Assembly (NCBI GenBank): GCA_023488925.1
Contig: JAMDDA010000174.1
Coordinates: 1-10,667 of the forward strand
Direction of reading: 5' to 3'
Source: Actinomycetota bacterium
GTDB taxonomy: Bacteria > Actinomycetota > Thermoleophilia > RBG-16-64-13
DNA: 10,667 nucleotides
Numbering within the stretch: position 1 is the first letter of the stretch; each line of letters opens with the position of its first letter. The position numbers were made by a program, and so were the translations under genes. The notes below the pieces were generated by a model, which worked only from the letters and a program-made list of their open reading frames with translations, was not told the DNA's origin and did no database searches. Below are positions 1 through 7,212 of the stretch, piece by piece.

Positions 1-129
1 CTGCCGTTCTCGCGGCTCATGCACATCGTCACCCTGCCCTTGGGCTACCTCACCCGGCCATGGCAACTGGTCATCTGGAGACGCGCGGAAGGCGACCGCC
101 CGGGCGTGCCCGGCCGCCGGGCGGGCTGA
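1..129 (+). CDS. narI: Respiratory nitrate reductase gamma subunit, C-terminal end (partial)
   Basis: Frame 1 is open from the window edge to TGA at 127-129 and encodes the last 42 residues of a protein. It begins LPFSRLMHIVTLPLGYLTRP and continues WQLVIWRR, followed by a short charged, Gly/Pro/Arg-rich tail. The pattern PFSR-x-x-H-x-x-T-x-P-x-x-Y-x-x-RP is the usual end of NarI, the di-haem cytochrome b membrane anchor that passes quinol electrons to NarGH at the cytoplasmic membrane. The start and the haem-ligand helices lie outside the window, so the call rests on this short tail. It is supported by the two nitrate transporters that follow, the first beginning 32 nt after the stop, which fits a narGHJI-narK operon. 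Another cytochrome b subunit of the same fold is possible but less likely. Confidence 0.75.
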   Translation: MPFSRLMHIVTLPLGYLTRPWQLVIWRRAEGDRPGVPGRRAG

Positions 130-146
130 TCCGCCGGCGATCCGTC

Positions 147-154
147 GAGGAGGT
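147..154 (+). promoter_or_regulatory. Ribosome binding site of the first narK
   Basis: GAGGAGGT lies 7 nt before the ATG at 162. It decides the start: the frame is also open from an ATG at 60, but that one overlaps the narI end, lacks such a site, and would add 34 Arg/Pro/Gly-rich residues that do not look like a transporter N-terminus. Confidence 0.8.
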
Positions 155-161
155 AAGCATC

Positions 162-1523
162 ATGTCGAGCCACGCATCCATTCCGGCAGGACTCGAGCCT
201 TCCCGCTCAGCCGTGCCCCCGCTGCGCGGCAACCCCACCGCCGGTTTGCTGGGCGCCACTCTGGGCTTCTTCGTGGGGTTCGCCGCCGTCGCCCTCTTCG
301 GTCCGACGGCCCACCGCTTCAAGGAAGTGATGGAGCTCAGCCCCGCCGAGGTGGGCCTGCTGGTGGCCGTCCCTTCTCTGTCGGGTTCGCTGCTGCGCAT
401 CCCCTTCTCGGCCTGGGTGGACACGACCGGCGGCCGGAAGCCGTTCCTCATCTTGCTGGGGCTCTCCGCTCTGGGTATGACCGGCCTCTTCCTGGTCGTG
501 CGCCTGCTTTACCCCGGCCGGCTGGACGCCGGCCTCTACCCACTGCTCCTGGCCCTGGGCGTGCTCGTCGGCTGCGGCATCGCCGTCTTCTCGGTGGGCA
601 TCAGTCAGGTATCGTACTGGTTCCCGCAGATCCGCCAAGGCCGGGCCCTCGGTACCTACGCCGGGGTCGGGAACCTCGCCCCCGGGATCTTCTCCCTACT
701 GCTGCCGCTGGCCCTGAGCGGCTGGGGCCTGGCGACCTCCTACATGGTGTGGCTGGCCTTCTTGCTGGTGGGGCTCGGGCTGTACTACCTGTTCGGTCGG
801 AACGCCTGGTACTTCCAGCTGCGCGACAAAGGTCTCGCCCCCGGGCAGGCCCGGACCGCCGCGGGCAAGCTCGGTCAAGAGCTCTTCCCGGCCGGCAGCC
901 CCCGGCAGAGTCTGGCCATCTCGGCCCGCCTGTGGAAGACCTGGGCTCTGGTGGTCCTCTACTTCACCAGCTTCGGCGGCTTCATCGCCCTCACCGCCTG
1001 GTTCCCCACTTACTGGCGCTCCTACCTGGGAGCGGGCGCGGTGGCGGCGGGGGCGCTCACGGCCCTTTTCTCGCTGCTCACCTCGATCATTCGCGTGCCC
1101 GGTGGATCGGTCTCCGACCGTCTGGGTGGGGAGCGGACCGCGGTCCTGGCCCTCGCCACCACCGCCCTCGGGGCCGTGCTCCTGACCCTGTCCACCGGGT
1201 ATGCACTCTCGGTGGCGGGGGTGGTGATCATGGCCCTGGGCATGGGCGTGAACAATGCGGCCGTCTTCAAGCTGGTGCCCCAGGAGGTGCCCCAAGCCGT
1301 GGGCGGTGCCGCCGGCTGGGTGGGAGGTCTGGGCGCCTTCGGAGGGTTCGCCATCCCCCCTCTCATGGGCCTGTTCGTGGACGCCCAGGGCAAGACCGGC
1401 TACGCCCGGGGGTTCGTCATCCTGGTAGGACTGGCGGCTGTCTCCCTGGGGGTAGCCCTCACCCTGCGGCACAGCCGGCAACCCGACCGGACCGCGAGGC
1501 GCCTGGAAGAGACCACCCGGTGA
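162..1523 (+). CDS. narK: Nitrate/nitrite transporter, MFS, NarK1-type
   Basis: This 453-aa polytopic membrane protein belongs to the nitrate/nitrite porter family of the major facilitator superfamily. The nitrate signature GTYAGVGN is at residues 164-171. The second signature, GWVGGLGAFGGF, is at 385-396 and precedes IPP. Arginines that match the two substrate-binding arginines of E. coli NarK are present: R79 in SGSLLRIPFS and R311 in SIIRVPGG. An MFS loop motif, SDRLGGERT, follows at about 318-326. The short N-terminus without a W-PED-FW motif, and GVGNLAPG in place of GNxGVS, suggest the NarK1 (nitrate/proton symport) branch, but that subtype is inferred. It starts 32 nt after narI and is followed 106 nt later by a second narK, as in nar operons that carry a symporter/antiporter pair. 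Expected role: nitrate import for membrane-bound nitrate reductase. Confidence 0.88.
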   Translation: MSSHASIPAGLEPSRSAVPPLRGNPTAGLLGATLGFFVGFAAVALFGPTAHRFKEVMELSPAEVGLLVAVPSLSGSLLRIPFSAWVDTTGGRKPFLILLGLSALGMTGLFLVVRLLYPGRLDAGLYPLLLALGVLVGCGIAVFSVGISQVSYWFPQIRQGRALGTYAGVGNLAPGIFSLLLPLALSGWGLATSYMVWLAFLLVGLGLYYLFGRNAWYFQLRDKGLAPGQARTAAGKLGQELFPAGSPRQSLAISARLWKTWALVVLYFTSFGGFIALTAWFPTYWRSYLGAGAVAAGALTALFSLLTSIIRVPGGSVSDRLGGERTAVLALATTALGAVLLTLSTGYALSVAGVVIMALGMGVNNAAVFKLVPQEVPQAVGGAAGWVGGLGAFGGFAIPPLMGLFVDAQGKTGYARGFVILVGLAAVSLGVALTLRHSRQPDRTARRLEETTR

Positions 1524-1572
1524 ACCCGCGCACCCCGGTGAACCCGCGCACCCCGGTGAACCCGCGCACCCC
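1519..1572 (+). repeat. Three perfect tandem copies of an 18-bp unit
   Basis: The unit GGTGAACCCGCGCACCCC occurs at 1519-1536, 1537-1554 and 1555-1572, and a fourth copy breaks off after GGTG at 1573-1576. The first TGA is the stop codon of the upstream narK (1521-1523). Because 18 is a multiple of three, each further copy puts another TGA in the same frame, giving three in-frame stops in a row. The array fills half of the spacer before the next narK. It looks like recent slippage or unequal crossing-over. I see no coding role for it. Confidence 0.95.
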
Positions 1573-1629
1573 GGTGCGCTCTGCCCGGGGCCATGCACGC
1601 CACCCGAGAACGAAGGAGGAGGAACGCAG

Positions 1630-2991
1630 ATGACCGACATTAATGAGGGAGTAGCCCTGGCCCCACCCCGGAGCCGCACCTGGCTCGAGCATTGGGCCCC
1701 GGAGGACAACGCCTTCTGGGCCGCGGAAGGCGCCGCCATCGCCTGGCGGACGCTGATCATCACCACCGCCGGCCTGGTGCTCTCCTTCGCTACCTGGTTC
1801 ATGGTGAGTGCCATCGTGGTGCGCCTGCCCAACATCGGGTTCGACCTCAGCACCACCCAGCTGTTCTGGCTGGCGGCCATGCCCGGTCTGGCCGGGGGTA
1901 CACTGCGTATCATCCACACCTTCCTCGTGCCCATCTACGGGACCCGGCACGTGGTCACCGCTTCCACCCTCCTGCTCTTGCTGCCCTGCATCGGCTGGGC
2001 CCTGGCCGTGCAGAACACGAGCACACCCTACTGGCTCCTGATGGGCCTGGGACTGCTGGCCGGCTCCGGCGGAGGCAACTTCAGCAGCTTCATGCCCAGC
2101 ACCAGCCTCTTCTTCCCCAAGCGCCTGCAGGGGACGGCCCTGGGCATCCAGGCGGGCGTGGGCAACCTGGGGGTGAGCCTCACCCAGTTCGTGACGCCCT
2201 GGATCATCGGCTTCGCCCTGCTGGGCACGCTGGGCGGGCCGCAGACCTTCACCAAGGGCGCGACGACCAAGCCCCTCTGGCTGCAGAACGCCCCTTATAT
2301 CTACGTACCCTTCATCGTGGCGCTCGGCGTGGTCGCCTGGTTGGCCCTGCGCAGCGTGCCTGTGCGCGCAAACGTGCGCGAGCAGACCGACATCTTCAAA
2401 GACAAGCACACCTGGTTCATGACTTCGCTCTACATCATGACCTTCGGCTCGTTCTCCGGGTTCGCCGGCGCCTTCCCGCTCATGATCAAGGAGGTCTACG
2501 GCGGTTTTGCCAACGCTCCCGACCCCCTCGCCTACGCCTTCCTGGGCCCCCTGGTGGGCTCCCTGGCCCGGGTGGCCTTCGGCCCGGTGGCGGACCGGCT
2601 GGGCGGTGGCGTCCTGACGCTGGTCAGCGGGCTCGGGCTGCTCGGGGGAGCGATCGGGGTCACTTTCTTCACCAACCCCCAGTCGGTCAACCAATTCCCG
2701 TGGTTTCTGGGATTCATGTTGGCCCTCTTCTTCTTCTCGGGCATGGGCAACGCGTCGACCTTTCGGCAGATGCCCTTGTGCTTTCCCCCGCGGCAGGCGG
2801 GTGGAGTCATCGGCTGGACGGCAGCCGTGGCCGCCTACGGACCGTTCTTCTTCAGCATCCTCATCGGCACGGCCATCGCGCGGACGGGGTCACCGAACGC
2901 TTTCTTCTACGGGGCGGCGGTCTTCTACCTGGTCAACATCGGCCTCAACTGGTGGTACTACACCCGGCGAGGAGCGGAAAAACCCTGCTGA
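1630..2991 (+). CDS. narK: Nitrate/nitrite antiporter, MFS, NarK2 / E. coli NarK-like
   Basis: This 453-aa MFS transporter resembles E. coli NarK. The N-terminus has W-APED-x-x-FW (residues 22-30) followed by AWR before TM1, a hallmark of that branch. The nitrate signature GIQAGVGNLGVS is at 172-183. The arginines equivalent to the two NarK substrate arginines are R93 (GGTLRIIHTF) and R314 (GSLARVAFGP), with ADRLGG just after. The second signature region, GWTAAVAAYGPF (395-406), is the variant seen in NarK2-type proteins. The start is supported by AAGGAGGAGG at 1613-1622, 7 nt before the ATG. It presumably exchanges nitrate for nitrite across the cytoplasmic membrane, complementing the preceding NarK1-type gene. 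The two are separate genes here, whereas some denitrifiers fuse them into one polypeptide. The antiport assignment comes from family knowledge, not from this sequence. Confidence 0.9.
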   Translation: MTDINEGVALAPPRSRTWLEHWAPEDNAFWAAEGAAIAWRTLIITTAGLVLSFATWFMVSAIVVRLPNIGFDLSTTQLFWLAAMPGLAGGTLRIIHTFLVPIYGTRHVVTASTLLLLLPCIGWALAVQNTSTPYWLLMGLGLLAGSGGGNFSSFMPSTSLFFPKRLQGTALGIQAGVGNLGVSLTQFVTPWIIGFALLGTLGGPQTFTKGATTKPLWLQNAPYIYVPFIVALGVVAWLALRSVPVRANVREQTDIFKDKHTWFMTSLYIMTFGSFSGFAGAFPLMIKEVYGGFANAPDPLAYAFLGPLVGSLARVAFGPVADRLGGGVLTLVSGLGLLGGAIGVTFFTNPQSVNQFPWFLGFMLALFFFSGMGNASTFRQMPLCFPPRQAGGVIGWTAAVAAYGPFFFSILIGTAIARTGSPNAFFYGAAVFYLVNIGLNWWYYTRRGAEKPC

Positions 2992-3010
2992 CCGCGGCAG
3001 CACGGGCGAT

Positions 3011-3037
3011 GGCGGGCCGGCGGCGACCCGGCCCGCC
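3011..3037 (+). terminator. GC-rich hairpin after the narK pair, possible terminator
   Basis: GGCGGGCCGG at 3011-3020 is perfectly complementary to CCGGCCCGCC at 3028-3037 around a 7-nt loop, starting 19 nt after the narK stop. No T-run follows, so it is not a canonical intrinsic terminator. It could end the nar transcript with Rho, protect its 3' end, or simply reflect GC-rich spacer. Confidence 0.45.
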
Positions 3038-3575
3038 GCGTGCGGGGCGTGGCGCCGATACCCGCGTTCGCAGGCTGTCGACAAGACAATGACCGCCACG
3101 CTCGGAGACGGACAAGCGCTGGATCTCGACTCTTGGCCAGGGCCGAACGGGGCGTGATCCCGGGTTCTTCAGCAGCCTGCCAGTCCCCGAAGTACCGGTG
3201 AAGCAGCCCCTGGGCCAAGCAAGCGCCTTCGTGCGTCGAGATCACCGGCTTGGCCTTGCTCCGAGGGTCTTCCATCCACCCTCTCCGGTACGGCACGTCC
3301 AGCAAGCCCAGGTCCATTCCCTTCCACGCCCGGACGATGTGGTGGTCGCCAGAGGCGGTAAGCCCCAGAATGGCCAATGCGACCGCGCTCAACCAGTCTT
3401 GGCTGCCAGCGCCCGTTGCGGTCAGGCATTGACTATCTCTCTCCCGTAGAGTACGAAGGTAGGCACATGGCCCCGGCTTCACGAGGAAAGCGCTCGACCG
3501 TCCATGGAAGCGGGGCAACTCCAGGTCTGTACTAACCTCGGGGCGGTTCGTCGTCAAGGAGATTGGAAGTAAATA
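3038..3575. other. Intergenic stretch without a convincing gene; possible minus-strand coding relic
   Basis: No start, ribosome site and frame combine into a credible gene here. The minus strand has one frame that reads like protein between about 3480 and 3080, with runs such as GSQDWLSAVALAILGLTA, HHIVRAWKGMDLGLLDVPYR and STHEGACLAQGLLHRYFGDW. It has no start of its own: the frame simply continues in from the antisense of the downstream kinase gene. I do not recognise the family. It may be the remnant of a gene on the opposite strand, or chance in GC-rich DNA. The last 100 bases are less GC-rich and form the leader of the sensor gene. Confidence 0.3.
3429..3457 (+). promoter_or_regulatory. 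Possible sigma70-type promoter for the sensor kinase
   Basis: TTGACT at 3429-3434 (5 of 6 to the -35 consensus) is followed after 17 nt by TACGAA at 3452-3457, a weak -10. It would give a leader of roughly 110 nt before the ATG at 3576. Chance occurrence is quite possible. Confidence 0.25.
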
Positions 3576-5329
3576 ATGACTGACAGGGATTTGCCCGCTG
3601 GCCCGGCCCGCCGGCTTTGGGCGGCTGTCTTTGCTCTGCTTGCCCTGGGGTTTCTGGTTGGGGGATACTGGGCCATAGAGTGGCGTACCGGCGTCGCCGA
3701 CCGCGAATTGCGCGCCGGCCTGCTGGAGCAGGCCGGCGCCCTGGCGCAGGCGATCCCTCCCGAACAGGTCAAGGCCCTCTCCTTCACCGCCGCCGATCAG
3801 GAGCTGCCCGAATTCCACCGGCTGCGCCAGGCGCTGATGGGCTATCAAGCCATGACCCGCTACCGCGGCCTTTACACCCTATCGCTGCGGAACGGCAAAT
3901 TGGTATTTGGTCCCGGATCGTACGCTGCGGACGATCCTCAGGCTTCACTGCCGGGCACGGTGTACCAGCAGGCGCCGGAGACGATCCGCGACATCTTCCG
4001 GACCGGCCGCGCTTTCGTGCAAGGCCCCTACAGCGACGAATACGGGACGTTCGTCTCCGCCTTTGCGCCCGTGCTCGACCCGCGCAGCAGCGAGGTGCTG
4101 CTGGTCGTCGGGCTGGACATCGAGGCCACCGACTGGCAGGCCATCCTGTCCCGGGCGCGACTCACTACCCTGCTGGGCGCCCTGCTGCCGGCGCTGATCC
4201 TGTTGGGCGGCATTTTCGCTTTGTGGCGGCGTGAACGGCTGCCGGCGCAGAAACAAGCGCGGCTGCGCTATGCCGAGGTCTATCTCGTGGCCGCCTTCGG
4301 CCTGGTGCTGACCGTCAATGCGGCTCTCACCTTTCACGAGGCCGAAACCCGCACCCGGCGCACAGCCTTCCAGCACCTGGCCCAGGCGGAGGTCAACCTG
4401 GTCTTGGACGCGTTCGACACTCTGCAGAAGGACAACCTGAACGCCCTGACGCGCTTGTTCGAAGGCTCCCAATATGTGGAGCGGGACGAATTTCACACCT
4501 TTGCTGCGCCGATGGTGCAGCGGCTCGACCTGCAGGCGCTGGAATGGATTCTGCCCGTGCCAGCCGCCCAGAAGGCGGAACGGGAAGCGCAGGCCCGCGC
4601 CGAGGGTCTGCCCGGTTTTGCCATCTGGCAAAAGGGGGCCGATGGGCAAAGAAAGCCGGCCTCCGGCCGGGAGGTGTACTACCCGGTCTGGTATGCGGAG
4701 CCGCGCGAGGACAACGAAGCGGCGCTGGGCTACGACCTCGTCTCGGATCCGCTGTCCCGCGTCGCGCTGGAAGCCGCCCTCGAGACCGGTCTACCCACGG
4801 CCACCGATCCTCTCATGTTGGTGCAGGAAGGAGCTGCCGAACCGGGATTGCTGGCCTTGCAGCCCGTGTTCTCCGGCGGGCCGCCGGCGCGGACGTTGCG
4901 CGGCTTTGCCCTGGCGGTTGTGCGTCTGGACTCCTTTCTGCGATCGGCCCTCTCGGCCGGTTCGCCTGACGATGCACCCGCGGTGGTGGACTTGTACCAG
5001 GTGCAGGCCGGCCAAGCGCCCCGCTTCCTGGCTTCTTCTTCCCCCGGTCAGAGCGCGCGTCAGGACGAGGGCACACCCGGCGGGGCAGCCGTCCACCCGG
5101 GAAATGGCGGCCTCTCCGCTGTGTTCCCCCTCTTCGCTTTCGGCCGATCATACGCCTTGATCGTTCATGCTCAGCCAGCCTTCCTGGCGTCCTACCCGCT
5201 GCGGGCAGGACGGAATACGGCCCTGGCAGGCTTGCTGTTCACGGCGCTGCTGACGGCTCTTGTTGCCTCCACGGTGCGCCGCCGGGCGGAGTTGGAAGCC
5301 CAGGTGCAGGCGCGCACCGCGGAACTAGG
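3576..5329 (+). pseudogene. CHASE-domain sensor histidine kinase, truncated by an IS element
   Basis: Residues 1-584 of a membrane sensor remain. TM1 (about 12-33) leads into a first extracytoplasmic domain (about 35-193) resembling a Cache-type sensor, with GPYSDEYGTFVSAFAPVLDP. TM2 is about 195-216 and TM3 about 234-252. A CHASE domain spans about 290-435: it has FEGSQYVERDEF, YYPVWYAEPREDNEAALGYDL and ALEAALETGLPTATDP. TM4 (about 547-566) and the start of a cytoplasmic coil, AELEAQVQARTAEL, follow. In related proteins that coil runs into PAS and/or HisKA-HATPase domains, which are absent, so the protein cannot signal as a kinase. The ATG at 3576 has weak upstream purines (AAGGAG 3556-3561, GGAAG 3565-3569). 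The frame continues by chance through the IS left end into the transposase, giving an artefactual 803-aa chimera ending at 5987. Its ligand is unknown. Proximity to nar genes suggests, but does not show, a respiratory role. Confidence 0.85.
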
Positions 5330-5356
5330 TGTAATGCCCACTGACGTTATTGACAA
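5330..5356 (+). repeat. IS481-family left terminal inverted repeat
   Basis: It matches the reverse complement of the right end at 23 of 27 positions. The first 12 bases (TGTAATGCCCAC) are identical and the inner part shares TTGACAA. Mismatches are at repeat positions 13, 14, 17 and 20. Confidence 0.92.
5350..5355 (+). promoter_or_regulatory. Possible -35 element of the transposase promoter within the left repeat
   Basis: A perfect TTGACA lies inside the left terminal repeat, pointing inward to the transposase. The hexamers at 17-18 nt spacing (TTCGGA or TCGGAT) are poor -10 matches, so this is tentative. Having the -35 in the terminal repeat is common in insertion sequences. Confidence 0.3.
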
Positions 5357-5359
5357 AGG

Positions 5360-5417
5360 GAGAGCCTCCCTGTTCGGATTGGGGTTGCGAAGCTCCAACC
5401 GAGAAGAGGAGGCTCTC
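5360..5417 (+). promoter_or_regulatory. Long hairpin that sequesters the transposase ribosome binding site
   Basis: GAGAGCCTCC (5360-5369) pairs perfectly with GGAGGCTCTC (5408-5417). Inside it, TCGG-A-TTGGGG (5374-5384) pairs with CTCCAACCGA (5393-5402) with one bulged A and one G-T wobble, closing on an 8-nt loop. The 3' arm contains most of the ribosome binding site (GAGGAGG, 5406-5412) and ends just before the ATG at 5418. RNA that includes the whole hairpin, such as read-through from the host gene, would have the site masked. This is a known way for insertion sequences to limit transposase made from outside transcription. Its effect here is inferred. Confidence 0.6.
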
Positions 5418-6367
5418 ATGTCCCATCCTAGGGCAAAGTTGACCTACGAGGGAAGACTGCTCGTGGTGAGACGGGTGACCGAGTATGGCTGGACGCCCGC
5501 GCAGACCGCCGAAGCCATGGGTGTGTCCCGCACCACCGTCTACAAGTGGCTTGGGCGCTTCCGGGATGAAGGAGGGGCCGGTCTTTGCGATCGAAGCTCC
5601 CGTCCCCGCCGTTCTCCGCGGGCTCTTCCTGCGACCACGGTGGCCGAGATCCTGGCTGAGCGGAAGAGACTCCGCCTCGGACCCCACATGCTCGCCCCCC
5701 GCCTGGGGCTTCCCCGGTCCACCGTCTACGGCGTCCTGCGCCGCCACGGCCTCTCCCGCCTCTTTGGATCTGGACCGCACCACGAGGGAGGTCATCCGCT
5801 ACCAAAAAGACCGACCCGGGGAGCTCCTGCACCTCGATACCAAGAAGCTGGCCCGCATTCCCGACGGGGGAGGCCACCGGATGCTCGGGCGCTCGCCGGG
5901 GACGAAACGCCGGGGCGCCGGGTACGAGTACCTGCACGTCGCCGTGGACGACTGCACCCGGGCAGCCTACGTGGAGGTCCTCCCTGACGAGCGGGGGGAG
6001 ACGGCGGCCGGCTTCCTGCGGCGGGCCTGCCGGCACTTCGCCGACCACGGCGTCCGCGTCCAGGCCATCCTCACCGACCGGGCCTTCTGCTACACGAACT
6101 CCACCCGGTTCCGGAAGACGTGTGCCTCGCGTGGGATCCGGCACCAGACCACCCGTCCCTATCGGCCCCAGACCAACGGCAAGGCCGAGCGCTTCATCCG
6201 CACGCTCCTGCACGAGTGGGCCTATGCCGAGCTCTACCGATCCAACGAAGACCGGCGCAGGCAACTGCCGAGGTGGCTCATGTACTACAATCACCAGCGA
6301 CCCCACACCGCCCTGGGAGGCTCCTCGCCGATGCCCTTCCTTGTCAACAAGGTGTGTGGGCATTACA
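5418..6367 (+). pseudogene. IS481-family transposase, one frameshift and no stop within the element
   Basis: Translation starts at ATG 5418 after GAGGAGG. The N-terminal part (MSHPRAKLTYEGRLLVVRRV, then the HTH AQTAEAMGVSRTTVYKWLGRF) and a second HTH-like stretch run in frame to RRHGLSRL at about 5762. The frame then shifts by one base at the TTT near 5763-5765. The rest continues as LDLDRTTREVIRYQKDRPGE and the integrase core. Catalytic residues are visible: D at 5836-5838 (LLHLDTKKL), D at 6076-6078 (ILTDRAFCY, unusual against the common TDNG) and E at 6187-6189 (QTNGKAERF). Removing one T restores RLLDLD and one continuous protein. Family members are usually single-frame, so this looks like a disabling indel, or possibly a sequencing error. 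The second frame has no stop inside the element and runs on to 6540. Confidence 0.85.
6341..6367 (-). repeat. IS481-family right terminal inverted repeat
   Basis: Read on the minus strand it begins TGTAATGCCCACACACC and then TTGTTGACAA, matching the left end at 23 of 27 positions. It also encodes the C-terminal residues of the transposase on the plus strand (LVNKVCGHY). Confidence 0.92.
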
Positions 6368-6368
6368 A

Positions 6369-7175
6369 CTACCGCAGTGCTTCCCCGCAGTGTGGACATA
6401 CCGATTCTTGCGCTGCATTGAGACGCTCTCGCTCCTCCGAGAATCCCGCCGCCAGTATGCCGGCGGGGAGCGCGAAGATCCCGATTCCGAGAATCGCGAT
6501 TACTGAACCCAGGATCTTGCCGAGCGGTGTGACGGGGTAGACGTCGCCGTATCCCACGGTCGTGAAGGTAGCGACGCCCCACCACATGGCTGCCGGAATC
6601 GACGAGAATGCCTCCGGCTGCGCGGCGTGCTCGACTTCGTACATCAAGCTCGATGCGAGCACGAGCATGACGAGTAGCACGATTACGGCCACGGCCAAGT
6701 CCGAGCCCTTGCGCTTGAGCACACGCATCACAAGCCACATGGACTTCGAGTAGCGCCCGAGCTTCAACACCCTCAGCAGTCTGAACAGCCGCAGGATCCT
6801 GAGGAAGCGCATGTCCAAGGGCAGGAACCACGCATAGAAGGGCAGGAATGCCGCGAGGTCGATGAGAACCATCGGGGTCAGCGCATACTTCACGCGACCC
6901 ACGATCGGACGCGAGTAGCGGTCGTCCACCGTGCACACCCAAAGCTTCAGGACATATTCGATCGTGAACACCGCTACCGAGAAGACCTCGAAGGCGTAGA
7001 AGTAGGGCGCATACGCCTCGCCCAGACTCTCGATACTGGCCAGAACGACAGCGAGGACGTTGAGGATAATCAGAACTGCCAGGCTCGTGTCGTACCAGTC
7101 GATAACAGGAGAGTGGTCATCCCGCTGATACGTGACCTCTAGCAAATCCCACATGCGCTGCCTGAGCCGTTTCAC
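6369..7175 (-). CDS. Voltage-gated potassium channel-like ion transporter (6 TM, TVGYGD filter)
   Basis: This 268-aa protein has the six-helix voltage-gated channel layout. S1 is about 30-48, S2 60-80 and S3 99-117. S4 has a basic residue at every third position (R123, R126, R129, R132, R135, K138, R141). S5 is about 160-180. A pore helix precedes the K+ selectivity filter TTVGYGD (205-211), and S6 is about 221-243. The tail has a two-cysteine knuckle, CPHCG (260-264), before the stop. It should form a tetrameric K+ channel in the cytoplasmic membrane. The start is GTG at 7175, preceded by GGGGGAG at only 2 nt. The ATG at 7154 is an alternative, but the GTG keeps the N-terminal RLRQRMWDLLE typical of the family. 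The stop (6371-6369) lies 1 nt from the IS end, so the true C-terminus may be trimmed. The gene begins 43 nt beyond the predicted attC recombination point and has no visible promoter. By eye it is less GC-rich than its neighbours. Confidence 0.88.
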   Translation of the reverse strand: MKRLRQRMWDLLEVTYQRDDHSPVIDWYDTSLAVLIILNVLAVVLASIESLGEAYAPYFYAFEVFSVAVFTIEYVLKLWVCTVDDRYSRPIVGRVKYALTPMVLIDLAAFLPFYAWFLPLDMRFLRILRLFRLLRVLKLGRYSKSMWLVMRVLKRKGSDLAVAVIVLLVMLVLASSLMYEVEHAAQPEAFSSIPAAMWWGVATFTTVGYGDVYPVTPLGKILGSVIAILGIGIFALPAGILAAGFSEERERLNAAQESVCPHCGEALR

Positions 7176-7212
7176 CGCTCCCCCAAACTTCGCAGAGCCG
7201 TTCCGTTTCTGC

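Larger units (their letters stand above)
5330..6367 (+). mobile_element. IS481-family insertion sequence, 1,038 bp
   Basis: The element is bounded by inverted repeats beginning TGTAATGCCCAC and carries one IS481-type transposase (HTH plus DDE integrase core). The size matches the family. The left flank is ACTAGG (5324-5329), which fits NCTAGN, the target known for Bordetella IS481. The right flank is ACTACC (6368-6373), so a clean 6-bp duplication is absent and only ACTA is shared. The kinase gene that it interrupts on the left does not continue on the right. This copy is probably immobile by itself because its transposase is frameshifted. Confidence 0.92.

Noticed and set aside
1519..1576. 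CRISPR array
   Set aside because: The units are adjacent with no spacers, only 18 bp long, and there are no cas genes.
1500..1600. Repeated peptide PVNPRTPVNPRTPVNPRTPV in the shifted frame over the tandem repeat
   Set aside because: It is only a by-product of the 18-bp DNA repeat at the end of a frame that shadows narK; it has no ribosome site or start of its own.
696..1934. Long minus-strand frames (412 and 411 codons) over the two narK genes
   Set aside because: Their composition is Gly/Gln/Glu/Arg-rich, as expected for the complement of a GC-rich membrane protein gene. They span the stop, repeat and start of the real genes.
3089..3157. Small plus-strand gene of 22 codons after the narK pair
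   Set aside because: It has no ribosome binding site and no recognisable sequence, and it is the end of a frame shadowing narK.
3576..5987. A single 803-aa kinase-transposase fusion protein
   Set aside because: The kinase frame happens to match the transposase N-terminal frame through the IS left end. The join falls exactly at the terminal repeat, so it is an insertion artefact and not a designed fusion.
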